DNA of 55,537 bases. Origin: Planctomycetales bacterium. Lineage in GTDB: Bacteria; Planctomycetota; Planctomycetia; Isosphaerales; Isosphaeraceae. Each line of letters opens with the position of its first letter. The stretch's first letter is position 1. A program made the translations under genes and the position numbers. The notes under the pieces were generated by a model. It was given only the letters and a program-made list of their open reading frames with translations, ran no database searches and was not told the DNA's origin. Below, one piece after another: positions 16,398 to 25,114 of this stretch. The stretch is taken from positions 1-55,537 of the forward strand of contig DAIDKV010000256.1 in the NCBI GenBank assembly GCA_027449865.1, in the 5' to 3' direction.

Positions 16398-18062
16398 TCA
16401 ATCGGGGCGAGAATTGCCCCTCTCAAATCGACGGACGCTCGAAGGCGAGACGACCGCACGCAAAACGGCGAGGTTTTCCTCGATCGTCCGGTCCCAATCC
16501 TGCCCATAGAGGTTGGCGTTCTGGCCGTGCGTGGGGATCAAGGGCAACCAAAGATCCGAACGGCCGGCACGGTGCAGCCGTGTCATTGCCCGGAGATAGC
16601 CCTGTGGATCGCCGGGTGGGTGGGTGAGATCGGCGATGAGGGATTCGCCAGCCTCCTGGCTCATCTTCACCGGAATCTGGCCCGAAAATAGGACCGACTT
16701 TCCCCCAAGAATGACCCGGTAGGCGATCGGAGACCAGCCCCGGCCGTCGAGAGTTACCGTCTCCACTGGGAACCAGCCACGGTCCGAAAGCTCTTCTGCC
16801 GGGCCGATGGAAGTCCCAGGAGGACACACCTCGCGGGCCCGGTCGATCCCCGCATACCCCGCGATTACGACCGGATTCGCCTTCTCGACCATGTCAGCGA
16901 GCCCCTGCGTCGACAGCGGCCCGACATCAGTCAGCAGGACCGCCGACGGACGCGCCGGCTCTCGTCCGAGCTGCCGTAATTGATCGGCCACAAAGGCTAG
17001 AAGGCCCGGACCTCCCGGAGCATCGACCAGGAAGAAGCGTTCTCCGACGTAAAACCCGTAAACCGCAGCTCCACCACGTTCTCCAAGGTAATAAAGATTC
17101 GGGAGCAGCAACCTGGGGTGGCCGTCGAGGAAGTCGGCGCCGTCCGCCTTGAATCGGGCGATCAGGTTTTCCATGTCGCGAATGCCAGAGTCAAGGATCT
17201 CCTCCCAGCGAGATTGGGAGATTCGAGGGTCCTCGGGATTCGGCTGCGCCCGGGGATGACCCGGAAGGACGAGGTCGGGGACCGGGATTCGACGAAGTGC
17301 TTTCAAGGACTGGAGGGTCGCGCGGGCGTCGCCACGATAAGAGGGAGCGAGGTAAGCCGAATAGGTTCCGAGCGGCTTCCCCATCTCGTCGCGAGGAGGC
17401 TCGTCGCCGCGGAGCATCATGATGACATCGCCTGCGAAAAAGGCACGCAAACCCTGGCGCTCAGAGAGATAACAGGTGCTCCCCGGCGTATGCCCGGGCG
17501 CGGAAATCGCCTCGACGCGTACATCTCCAACGACGATCAGCTCCCCGCCGCGGAGCTCGACATCGACCGGGGTCGGGTGTGGCGTGTGGCCGGGCATCGC
17601 AAACGTGCTGAAGAACGCCTCTCGCGGTCCGCCTTCGCGAAGCACGGCGGCATCGCCAGCTCCAACGTAGAGACGTGCGCCTGTCTGCCGACGTAAGGTT
17701 GCAGCACCGCCGGTGTGGTCTCCGTGGGCGTGGGTCAGCAGGATCGCCCGGATACGCCGCCAATCGAGACCGAGCTTCGCCAATTCAGCCTTCACTGGAC
17801 TGGCATCGGCCTCCAGCCCAGAATCGATCAAGATCAGGCCTTCGCTTGTCTCAATCACGTACGCCGATGAGGGGGAGAGCCCGGCAAGCGCCCCGATTCC
17901 GGGCGCGACGAACATCGTTGATCGGTGCAGTGGGTATGATCGAAAACCTAGAGTATCCAGCGCACCGGCATACCAGACCCCCGCGCTGATCGCCGTTGCG
18001 AGCGCCAGGACGAGGGCAACGCCACGGGCCCATCGCCCGCCCTTCGACCGTCCCGACGCCAT
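16398..18062 (-). CDS. Membrane-anchored tandem metallo-beta-lactamase-fold protein
   Basis: A 554-residue protein. One N-terminal membrane helix (about 13-32) precedes a metallo-beta-lactamase domain with HAHGDH (111-116), PGHTPGS (about 189-195) and a metal Asp in FAGDVI (about 210-215). The second half repeats the layout, but the metal motif has become LLTDVGPLSTQG (376-387), so this copy cannot bind metals in the usual way. LFSGQIPVK and LIPTHGQN later in the domain correspond to the FAGD and PGH segments. The ATG at 18062 follows GGGGGAAC; the frame opens with a TTG at 18077. Substrate unknown; hydrolase activity of the first half is inferred from conserved metal ligands. Confidence 0.82.
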   Translation of the reverse strand: MASGRSKGGRWARGVALVLALATAISAGVWYAGALDTLGFRSYPLHRSTMFVAPGIGALAGLSPSSAYVIETSEGLILIDSGLEADASPVKAELAKLGLDWRRIRAILLTHAHGDHTGGAATLRRQTGARLYVGAGDAAVLREGGPREAFFSTFAMPGHTPHPTPVDVELRGGELIVVGDVRVEAISAPGHTPGSTCYLSERQGLRAFFAGDVIMMLRGDEPPRDEMGKPLGTYSAYLAPSYRGDARATLQSLKALRRIPVPDLVLPGHPRAQPNPEDPRISQSRWEEILDSGIRDMENLIARFKADGADFLDGHPRLLLPNLYYLGERGGAAVYGFYVGERFFLVDAPGGPGLLAFVADQLRQLGREPARPSAVLLTDVGPLSTQGLADMVEKANPVVIAGYAGIDRAREVCPPGTSIGPAEELSDRGWFPVETVTLDGRGWSPIAYRVILGGKSVLFSGQIPVKMSQEAGESLIADLTHPPGDPQGYLRAMTRLHRAGRSDLWLPLIPTHGQNANLYGQDWDRTIEENLAVLRAVVSPSSVRRFERGNSRPD

Positions 18063-18137
18063 GATCGGTTCCCCCAAACCCTGCCGAAGTACCTTCCATC
18101 CATCGGATCGTATGGAGGGCTGGCCTGCGGTTCAAGC

Positions 18138-19172
18138 TCACTTGAGGAATTCGGCGTGGGGGTGCAGCGTATAGAAATGGGAGCGGCGACGGGGATCGAA
18201 GAAGCGATAGAGAGGGACCGTACCAGGGAGCGGCCTCGCAAAGACGTAGCAAGCGGACCCCTGGAATCGATAACCGAGTTGCGGCGCGTTCTCGCCGTCG
18301 ATCTGGGTCGTGTAGAGGTGATCCTGGCCGTTCGACCATCGGAAGAGCGGGACAGCGTCGGGCACACGGTGCGCCAGAACAAAGCAGGAGACCCCTTGCG
18401 CCACGGCGCGCGGACGATCCGGCGCGTTCCGACGAATTGTGTAGTAAAACGAGCCGTCGGCCGGATGCCGCCATCGATACAACGGGATCGTTCCCGGCTG
18501 CGCCTCGGCAAAGACGAATCCGGCGATTCCCTCACGGCGGAGACGGGTCAGGTCGAAGTGCAGCAAAAGGTCTGACTGCGAGTATTCAATCCCGCAAAAC
18601 ACTCCATACTCGCGAAAGATCGCGATTCGCCGCGCAATTTCGAGGTTGAGCCGCTGGCTGAGTTGCGAGGCTCGTCCGTTGGCGAACTTAGTGACCAGGT
18701 CGTCGAAAAACTTCCCCAGCGCCCGCGCTACAAGGCCACTGGCTCCATCAATGCCGAGCCGCTTGACCTCGTCGATCGCGATTCGGAAGCGAGGGGCCCC
18801 CTCACGCCCCGGCTCGACGTTGACTCGAGCCCGAACGCTGAAACCGAATCGTCGCCAACCCTCGGGCGTCTTCGGACTCCGTGCGACCCGATCGGTGATT
18901 GGGCCGTTCACCGGTGCCCGAAACTCGCCATCGATCCGGCAGGCTACCAGAATCACCCGACTGCGCGGATCGATCCCAATCAACTCGAAGTTATGAACCA
19001 TCCCACGGTATTGACCGGGCTTCTCAAAGTCCACCGGTGGCAACTTCTCGATTATCCCACCGAGAAAATCGCGATCGAGCCGGATCTCCGCAGAAGCGAC
19101 CGCCGATCGCTCCGTCCCCATCATGGCCCCGGCCAACAGGCCCAGGGCGATCCATCGCCTCCATGTTGCCAT
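18138..19172 (-). CDS. Exported protein with C-terminal DUF5648 repeats
   Basis: A 344-residue protein with a signal peptide (LGLLAGAMMGTERSAVASA, about 10-28). Residues 30-200 form an unrecognised domain. The C-terminal half holds three repeats of the DUF5648 type: GTIPLYRW...SFYYT, AVPLFRWS...DHLYTT and GTVPLYRFFDP...SHFYT, each preceded by a GFVFA/SCFVLA/ACYVFA strand. In other proteins these repeats sit on secreted or surface enzymes; their ligand is unknown. The gene is divergent from the zinc metalloprotease across 316 bp and follows no obvious operon partner, though the MBL-fold gene lies 75 bp downstream on the same strand. Confidence 0.75.
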   Translation of the reverse strand: MATWRRWIALGLLAGAMMGTERSAVASAEIRLDRDFLGGIIEKLPPVDFEKPGQYRGMVHNFELIGIDPRSRVILVACRIDGEFRAPVNGPITDRVARSPKTPEGWRRFGFSVRARVNVEPGREGAPRFRIAIDEVKRLGIDGASGLVARALGKFFDDLVTKFANGRASQLSQRLNLEIARRIAIFREYGVFCGIEYSQSDLLLHFDLTRLRREGIAGFVFAEAQPGTIPLYRWRHPADGSFYYTIRRNAPDRPRAVAQGVSCFVLAHRVPDAVPLFRWSNGQDHLYTTQIDGENAPQLGYRFQGSACYVFARPLPGTVPLYRFFDPRRRSHFYTLHPHAEFLK

Positions 19173-19488
19173 GGCCGGTCATCCCCCCGGTTTTCCTCCG
19201 GCCGCGCGGTCCGCACCACTGGGTCGATTCGTTCTACCCGCAATCCCGCCGTCTGGCCAGAGGAATCGTCGCCCAACCAATCCTTCCAACCGCCCCCAAA
19301 GGCTTCTTCGTCTCGATCAGCCAACTCTCTGTTCTCGACGGACGTTTACACCCGTCCGAGCGGGCGTGTATTCTGAATGAATGGCCTGTGACGACGGGGG
19401 AAGACGCGAGGACGACGAGAACTTTTTGGGGCACACGCGGGCGACTGCGATCGAGGAAATTCGGGCCAGATCATCTGGGGATACAACA
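19173..19488. other. Divergent intergenic region, candidate operators
   Basis: No gene seen in these 316 bp. An inverted repeat CGGACG (19339-19344) / CGTCCG (19353-19358) with an 8-nt centre, overlapping a second imperfect repeat around ACACCCG and CGGGCGTGT (19348-19369), lies about 120 bp upstream of the metalloprotease gene and may be an operator. No convincing -35/-10 pair was found. Confidence 0.25.
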
Positions 19489-22452
19489 ATGAAAGTACGA
19501 AGATGGATCGCGGCGATCGGCGGGTTGGCGCTCGCGATCGGGGGAGCCTTCGGCACGGCGAAGGCCCAGGGACCTTTCGGACGGTCGCCAGGTGGGCGGC
19601 CCATGCAGGATTTCAACGAACTGACTCGAAATGCGAAGAGCTATGAGGGCTACATTTCTCTTCATGAAAAGGACCAGCATCTTTACGCGGAAATCCGGCC
19701 GATGCTACTGGATCAGCCGATCCTGGCGCCGATGACAATCGCTCGTGGATCGGCCAACGCCGGTCAGCCGCTGAACTTCGGCGACGAGTGGGTGCTGACC
19801 TTTCACCGCGTCGGCGACAATCTGCAGCTTATCCGCAAGAACATCCACTTCACCGCTCCGGCCGGTTCGCCCTTGGAGAAAGCGGTCAAACAGAATTACA
19901 CCGACTCGATCCTGATGTCGCTACCCATCCTGAGCATTAGTCCCCACGGTGGCGGCCTGGTCGTGGACTTCGCCGACATTTTCCTGACCGACTTCGCCCA
20001 GCTCGGCCTCGGTTACCTCGACCGCAGCCGATCACGGTGGTTCAAGGTCCGAGCCTATCCCGATAATGTCGAGATTGAAGTTGAGGCGACCTATTCGGCT
20101 GGAGGCCGGGGCGGAATGTCCCTGGGGTCAGGCGGGTCGTCGCCGGTCGTTGATCGCCGGGGGATCACGATGGTGATCCATTACAGCCTCTGCAAGGCCC
20201 CCGGATACGGCTATCGACCAAGGATGGCCGATTATCGCGTTGGTCACTTTCTCAACTCCGTCACTGACTTCGCCAATCCTGATCCCGACACCAACTCAAA
20301 GCGGATGATTAACCGGTGGCGGCTCGAGAAGGCCAGCCCAAACTCCAAACTCTCTCCGCCGAAGAAGCAGATCGTCTGGTACATCGAGGATAACGTCCCC
20401 GAGGAATATCGGCCGTATGTCCAGGACGGCATCCTCGAATGGAACAAGGCGTTCGAGAAAATTGGATTCCGCGACGCGATCGCCGTCCGGTGGCAGAACG
20501 AGCGCGATGACTTCGACCCCGAAGACATCAACTATTGCACCCTCCGCTGGATCACCACGGGCAACACGTTTGCCATGTCGGCCCTACGCAGCAATCCACT
20601 GACGGGCGAGATGATCGATGGCGATGTGATCTTCGACGCCGGTTGGATCAAAACATGGAGAGAGCAATATGCTTTCTTGGTCGGTATCCCGATCCCGACC
20701 GGCTCAGGGGCCACGAATGATGCCGTCGTGACGCCGATTCCGCTGGCCGTTGGTGAAATCCTCAGTCCGATCATGGCCGCAAAGGAAGGATTCGGCCGCC
20801 TGCTGCCACCGCCCGGTAGTCGACGCGCCGAGGCCTGGCGAACCGCCCTGCTCTCGGGTGCAGGCCAGCCGAATGCTCAGTCACCTGCCTCCAGCAAGTC
20901 CCCATTGGCGATCGACGTTATTCCTGGGGGATGGGATCCCATCCTCGCCCGGCTCCAGCAGAGGCTCTCGGCGGGGCACGCCTCGACCTGCAATTACTCA
21001 GCTGCCCGCGCCCACGAGATGCAGTTTGCTGCCCTCGTCCTGGCCGACCGAGCCGCAAGGTCCGACGACAAGGAAAAGACCAGGGATCAGGCGAAAGACA
21101 AGGATAAAGAAAAAGACAAGGACAAGAAGGACAAGGATAAAGAAGCAAAACTCCCCGAGGAGTTCATCGGCCAGGCGATCAAGGAGGTCGTGATGCACGA
21201 GGTCGGCCACTCGCTGGGCCTTCGCCACAATTTCCGGGCCAGCGGCATGCTTCGACCGGATCAGGTTAACGATACATCGATAACCCGGGTCAAGGGACTC
21301 ACCGCAAGCGTGATGGACTACAACCCTATCAATATCGCGCCGAAGGGACAGAAGCAGGGCGATTACTACTCGACCACGATCGGTCCCTACGATTACTGGG
21401 CGATCGAGTATGCATATGCCCCGATTATGGGTAACGAGGAGGAGCAACTCAGGAAGATCGGGGCGCGGTCGCCCGAACCGGACCTGGTCTTTGCAACCGA
21501 CGACGACGTCTCGAAGAACGATCCGCTGGTGAATCTATACGACCTCACTTCCGACACCCTGGCTTACGGCAAGATGCGGATGGAGATGGCTTCCGACCTG
21601 CTGAAGGATCTGGACCATCGGGTGGTCAAGGATGGCGAATCGTGGTCGAGGCTTCGGACGGCCTTCACCTCGTGCATCAATCAGTACGGTAACGGCGCGC
21701 ACCTGGCAACCCAGTACATCGGCGGCCACTCGATCTACCGAGACTTCAAGGGGACCGAGAAGGCTCACGATCCCGTGGTCCCGATCTCGGGCGACCGCCA
21801 GCGCGAGGCCCTGAAGCTCCTGGTCGACCGCATCCTCACCGACACCTCCTTTCGGTTCTCTCCGGCTCTGCTTCGCAAGCTGACGAGCGAATCGTGGATG
21901 GATAATGAGTGGGCCGTCCGGATGGATGCCGACTACCCCGTGTTTCGAATCGTCCTGGGCATTCAACGGATCGCACTGGATCACTGCCTCGACTCCGAGG
22001 TCCTGCAGCGAATTCAGAACCAGGAGGCACAGAGCGATCCCGAGTCGAAACCCCTGAAGATCGCTGAGGTTTTCCGAGCCCTGAGTGATGGGATCTTCAA
22101 CGAGCTGACCAGGGGCTTGCCCAGGGAGGGTTCGCCGTTCGCGATCTCGACAATTCGCCGCAACCTACAGCGCGAGTATATTAAGCGGCTCAGCACAATC
22201 GTCCTGGGCTCTCGTGATGGCGGCTCGACGAGCCCGTACGGCTTCGTCGTCTTCTACGGGATGCCCGCATCACCGCCCTCAGACGCCCGTAACCTGGCCC
22301 GGCTGCACCTGGAAGAGATTGGCCAGCAGATCGACAAGGTCCTCGGTCAGGCGGGCATGAAAATCGATGACACGAGCCTGGCGCATCTCAAGGAGATCCG
22401 CTTCCGGATCAACAACGTTCTTGCGGCTAGGCTGAACGCCAACGAGCCCTGA
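19489..22452 (+). CDS. Large exported zinc-dependent metalloprotease (DUF5117/DUF4953 type)
   Basis: A 987-residue protein with a signal peptide (WIAAIGGLALAIGGAFGTAKA, about 5-25). The N-terminal half matches the DUF5118/DUF5117 layout (YEGYISLHEKDQHLYAEI, DEWVLTFHRVGDNLQLIRKN, RWRLEKASP...PKKQIVWYIEDNVPEEYR). The zinc site HEVGHSLGLRHN (about 570-581) is of the HExxHxxGxxH metzincin kind and is followed by SVMDYNP, a plausible Met-turn. Just before it, residues about 524-552 are almost wholly Lys, Asp and Glu in a KDKDKE-like low-complexity run. The ATG at 19489 starts right before the signal peptide; the frame opens earlier at 19381. It is followed by strong terminator-like hairpins. Confidence 0.88.
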   Translation: MKVRRWIAAIGGLALAIGGAFGTAKAQGPFGRSPGGRPMQDFNELTRNAKSYEGYISLHEKDQHLYAEIRPMLLDQPILAPMTIARGSANAGQPLNFGDEWVLTFHRVGDNLQLIRKNIHFTAPAGSPLEKAVKQNYTDSILMSLPILSISPHGGGLVVDFADIFLTDFAQLGLGYLDRSRSRWFKVRAYPDNVEIEVEATYSAGGRGGMSLGSGGSSPVVDRRGITMVIHYSLCKAPGYGYRPRMADYRVGHFLNSVTDFANPDPDTNSKRMINRWRLEKASPNSKLSPPKKQIVWYIEDNVPEEYRPYVQDGILEWNKAFEKIGFRDAIAVRWQNERDDFDPEDINYCTLRWITTGNTFAMSALRSNPLTGEMIDGDVIFDAGWIKTWREQYAFLVGIPIPTGSGATNDAVVTPIPLAVGEILSPIMAAKEGFGRLLPPPGSRRAEAWRTALLSGAGQPNAQSPASSKSPLAIDVIPGGWDPILARLQQRLSAGHASTCNYSAARAHEMQFAALVLADRAARSDDKEKTRDQAKDKDKEKDKDKKDKDKEAKLPEEFIGQAIKEVVMHEVGHSLGLRHNFRASGMLRPDQVNDTSITRVKGLTASVMDYNPINIAPKGQKQGDYYSTTIGPYDYWAIEYAYAPIMGNEEEQLRKIGARSPEPDLVFATDDDVSKNDPLVNLYDLTSDTLAYGKMRMEMASDLLKDLDHRVVKDGESWSRLRTAFTSCINQYGNGAHLATQYIGGHSIYRDFKGTEKAHDPVVPISGDRQREALKLLVDRILTDTSFRFSPALLRKLTSESWMDNEWAVRMDADYPVFRIVLGIQRIALDHCLDSEVLQRIQNQEAQSDPESKPLKIAEVFRALSDGIFNELTRGLPREGSPFAISTIRRNLQREYIKRLSTIVLGSRDGGSTSPYGFVVFYGMPASPPSDARNLARLHLEEIGQQIDKVLGQAGMKIDDTSLAHLKEIRFRINNVLAARLNANEP

Positions 22453-22478
22453 TCGGGCCCGGACCATCGTGTCGCGGA

Positions 22479-22515
22479 GAAGCGGGCGGATTCCAGCACC
22501 GGATCCGCCCGCTTC
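22479..22515 (+). terminator. Terminator-like hairpin after the metalloprotease gene
   Basis: GAAGCGGGCGGAT (22479-22491) pairs perfectly with ATCCGCCCGCTTC (22503-22515) over 13 bp with an 11-nt loop, 27 bp after the stop codon. Confidence 0.6.
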
Positions 22516-22559
22516 GCGCGCCGGACATTCTTTGACCCATCGTGGACATTGCCTGGCCT

Positions 22560-22590
22560 CGTTCGTGCCGCCAATCGAACGTGCCTTTTT
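22560..22590 (+). terminator. Second hairpin followed by T run
   Basis: CGTTCG (22560-22565) and CGAACG (22576-22581) form a 6-bp stem, followed after 4 nt by five T (22586-22590), giving a rho-independent shape. With the stronger hairpin upstream, it would insulate the DUF1559 operon. Confidence 0.45.
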
Positions 22591-22703
22591 CACAAATCGT
22601 TTTCAAAATGAGACTTGCAACAATGGAGCAGCAAGGCATGAGGCTTGCTAAAAGAGGGGACCGAAATTCCAATGGCCGCTGATGCCCCTTGAGGTCCTCC
22701 ATC

Positions 22704-23699
22704 ATGAAGCGAAGACGCGGATTCACTCTGATCGAGTTGCTGGTCGTGATCGCGATCATCGCCGTTTTGATCGCCTTGCTTTTGCCAGCGGTGCAGGCGG
22801 CGCGCGAGGCCGCGCGTCGATCGCAATGCATCAACAATCTGAAGCAGATGGGGCTGGCGCTTCACAATTATCACGATTCCGTCGAGGCATTTCCATCGGG
22901 ATACATCGCGTCGAGCCGGTTCCTTGACGGCGAGACCGACACCTCGCCCGGCTGGGGATGGGCGTCGATGATCCTGCCTCAGATGGACCAGTTGTCGCTT
23001 TTCAACGCGACCAACTTCGACCTACCGGTCCAGCACTCGGCGAACTCGTCCTCTGTGCAGACGGTCCTTTCCGCGTTCCTCTGCCCATCGGACCAGCCAC
23101 CGCCGGGTGGGACGTTTTCCATCACCGACGCGCTGAATCCTCCCGTGACGATCGCCACGGTGGCCGCAACGTCGTATGCTGCCTGCACCGGGAACGATGC
23201 CGCGGATGTGGCTCTCGGTATCAACGATGACGGCCTGGGAAATGGCCTTTTCTATCGCAATAGCTCCGTGCGAATTGCCTGGATCACCGACGGCACTAGC
23301 CAGACCGTGATGCTCGAAGAACGAGACTGGGCGATCACCGAAGGGACATGGACTGGAGCGATCTCCGGTGGCGTCGTCCAGCGCGGGGCGATGAACCCTT
23401 GTCCAACGGTCGCCGCTGGCGGCGCACCGTTTTACCTGGCCCCTTGTCTGGTCCAGGTCCACTGCAACATGATCAACTCCAATTCCGACATGGACAGTGG
23501 CCTCGACGATCCTTCGAGCTTGCACCCCGGGGGAGTCAATATCCTGTTTGCCGACGGGTCGGTCCATTTCCTCCGGAGCGTCCCATCGAACTCGGGTGTG
23601 AACTCGAACGGGACGACACGGTATTCGCCGGGCAGTCTTATCTTCCAGGCTCTCGGGACCCGGGCCGGTGGCGAAGTGGTCAGTGCCGATTCGTATTGA
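22704..23699 (+). CDS. DUF1559 protein with pilin-type prepilin signal
   Basis: A 331-residue protein. The N-terminus KRRRGFTLIELLVVIAII is a type IV prepilin signal (cleavage expected before Phe), followed by the hydrophobic helix and AVQAAREAARRSQCINNLKQ, then ALHNYHDSVEAFPSGY, the standard DUF1559 opening. The C-terminal H-G-G-V-N-I-L-F-A-D-G-S-V-H-F signature is present at about 278-292. These proteins are greatly expanded in planctomycetes and are thought to be pseudopilin-like surface proteins. The ATG at 22704 has GAGG upstream; the frame opens with TTG at 22689. It begins an operon with the HEAT lipoprotein 16 bp downstream. Confidence 0.92.
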   Translation: MKRRRGFTLIELLVVIAIIAVLIALLLPAVQAAREAARRSQCINNLKQMGLALHNYHDSVEAFPSGYIASSRFLDGETDTSPGWGWASMILPQMDQLSLFNATNFDLPVQHSANSSSVQTVLSAFLCPSDQPPPGGTFSITDALNPPVTIATVAATSYAACTGNDAADVALGINDDGLGNGLFYRNSSVRIAWITDGTSQTVMLEERDWAITEGTWTGAISGGVVQRGAMNPCPTVAAGGAPFYLAPCLVQVHCNMINSNSDMDSGLDDPSSLHPGGVNILFADGSVHFLRSVPSNSGVNSNGTTRYSPGSLIFQALGTRAGGEVVSADSY

Positions 23700-23715
23700 A
23701 GGAGGGATACCCGAG

Positions 23716-24138
23716 ATGCCATTATTCCTGTCTCGGAATCGCTCGCGAACGAGCCGGTTCGCCTCCGTGATGCTCACCGTGGTTCTGACCCTGACCGGCT
23801 GTGGTCGAGAGGAGCGGGGACCGGCCCTCCTGGGCGGGCGAGACGTCCGCTCCTGGCTGGATGACTTGCACGCCTCCAAGGCGACGGTCCGCCGTCATGC
23901 CGTACTCAAACTGGGCAACGTGGGCGACGCCGATCCCGCAGTGGTTGCCGGCCTGATCGCCGCACTTGATGACAGCGACCCGCTTGTCCGCCGCGATGCG
24001 ATCGTCGCCGTCACCCGGCTGAAAGATCCAGGACCGTCTACCTGGGAGCGTATCCGAAAGTTGAGCCAGTCTGATAAGGATCCTGGCACCCGTGACCTGG
24101 CGAAGCAGGCGATCACTCGACGACCGGGCGGAGGATGA
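23716..24138 (+). CDS. Small HEAT-repeat lipoprotein
   Basis: A 140-residue protein. MLTVVLTLTGC forms a lipoprotein signal with lipobox LTGC. Two HEAT-like helical repeats follow: ATVRRHAVLKLGNVGDADPA and DSDPLVRRDAIVAVTRLKDP. GGAGGG lies about 10 nt upstream of the ATG, which sets the start over the longer frame from 23668. Short HEAT lipoproteins commonly sit directly after DUF1559 genes in this phylum, which fits the 16-bp spacing seen here. A scaffold role is inferred from the repeats. Confidence 0.8.
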   Translation: MPLFLSRNRSRTSRFASVMLTVVLTLTGCGREERGPALLGGRDVRSWLDDLHASKATVRRHAVLKLGNVGDADPAVVAGLIAALDDSDPLVRRDAIVAVTRLKDPGPSTWERIRKLSQSDKDPGTRDLAKQAITRRPGGG

Positions 24139-24151
24139 CCGAGACGAGCCC

Positions 24152-24652
24152 ATGAACGAAAAACCGCGGATGGATCAGGCCGTGAAGCACCTCGCCGAGC
24201 AACTCCGCGGCATCCGGTCGGGACCGATTGGGATCGGGTTGGTGGCGACGGTTCGGGTCGCGGTCGGGGGAAATTTGGTCCCGATCGATCGTCTGGCTAG
24301 GGTCCGATTGCAGGGAGATCGGCTACTGGTCACGCCATTCGACCCGGCAAACCTCTCGGCAATCGTTCGGGCGATGACCGACGCCCGCCTGAGCGCCTAC
24401 GCGATGAATCCAACAACGGTCGCGGTCAGCGTCCCTCCGATGAGCGGGGAGCAGCGTGAGGAGATGGCCCGGCATGTGAAGAGATTGGGCGAGGAGGCGA
24501 AGATCGCGATCCGATCCATTCGCCAGCAGTCGCGGAAGCAGATCGAGGCGTCTGGCCGCGGCTCGCTGAAGCGCGCTCAGGAGGCCACCGACGAGGCAGT
24601 CGGTGAGGTCGATCGGCTCGTCAAGGGAAAGCTGGAGGAACTTTCAAAGTAG
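24152..24652 (+). CDS. Divergent ribosome-recycling-factor-like protein
   Basis: A 166-residue protein aligned by eye with RRF: LRGIRSGPIGIGLVATVRV for the conserved RtGRA segment, VPIDRLARVRLQGDRLLVTP, then VPPMSGEQREEMARHVKRLG and EAKIAIRSIRQQSRKQIEAS, close to the family's PPLTEERRKELVK and KVAIRNIRRDA. It is about 20 residues shorter than a normal RRF (about 185), has VGG where RRF has YYG, and lacks several residues between MNP and the PPM motif. The C-terminal helix is present. It lies 13 bp after the HEAT lipoprotein gene rather than beside pyrH or tsf, where frr usually is, so it is probably a paralogue and not the housekeeping factor. Confidence 0.75.
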   Translation: MNEKPRMDQAVKHLAEQLRGIRSGPIGIGLVATVRVAVGGNLVPIDRLARVRLQGDRLLVTPFDPANLSAIVRAMTDARLSAYAMNPTTVAVSVPPMSGEQREEMARHVKRLGEEAKIAIRSIRQQSRKQIEASGRGSLKRAQEATDEAVGEVDRLVKGKLEELSK

Positions 24653-24815
24653 TCCCTCGAGGTCGAGATTGCCGGCCCTGCGTTTCGCAACAGTTGAACT
24701 CGGAAAGGTCACGTTGGACACTCTGGCGATCGGCGCGTGGGTTGATAGATTGGAACTGGAGCGTCTGATCATCCTTCGATCACCGCTCCTATCCTATCCG
24801 AGAGCGGAGCCCAAC

Positions 24816-25034
24816 ATGTCAAACGACTTTCGTCGCGAGATCGCCGTTTACAACGCCAACCTGATCGAATTGCTTGCCTACGCTGGCTGTTACGTCGTGA
24901 TTCGAGGAGAGGAGATTGTCGGCCCGTTCGTCGCGATCGAACAGGCGTGGGCGACTGGTCGGGCCAGATATGGATCGTCGCCGTTTCTGGTCCAGCGGGT
25001 TGGGGCCGAAGCTTCCGCCGCCCGGGTTGGTTGA
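24816..25034 (+). CDS. Small conserved protein of about 70 residues, unknown
   Basis: A 72-residue protein. The pattern LIELLAYAGCYVVIRGEEIVG followed by A..TGRARYGSSPFLVQRV matches a widespread small family in cyanobacteria and planctomycetes (a helix, a VVI-x-GE-x-xxG hairpin, an EAxxxG helix and a pFLVxxi strand), usually found next to aspartyl-protease-like genes. No such partner is visible here. The ATG at 24816 lies after an AGAGCGGAGC tract. Function unknown. Confidence 0.6.
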   Translation: MSNDFRREIAVYNANLIELLAYAGCYVVIRGEEIVGPFVAIEQAWATGRARYGSSPFLVQRVGAEASAARVG

Positions 25035-25114
25035 TCAATCCCCGGTTGACGATTCACGAGCTCGAGTGCCAAACTTCGAGGTCCAGATGCGTCGATCGTC
25101 GCGGTGCCGATGGC

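Noticed and set aside
22615-22654. TTGCAA and TAAAAG as a promoter for the DUF1559 gene
   Set aside because: The spacing is 28 bp, too long for a sigma-70 promoter.
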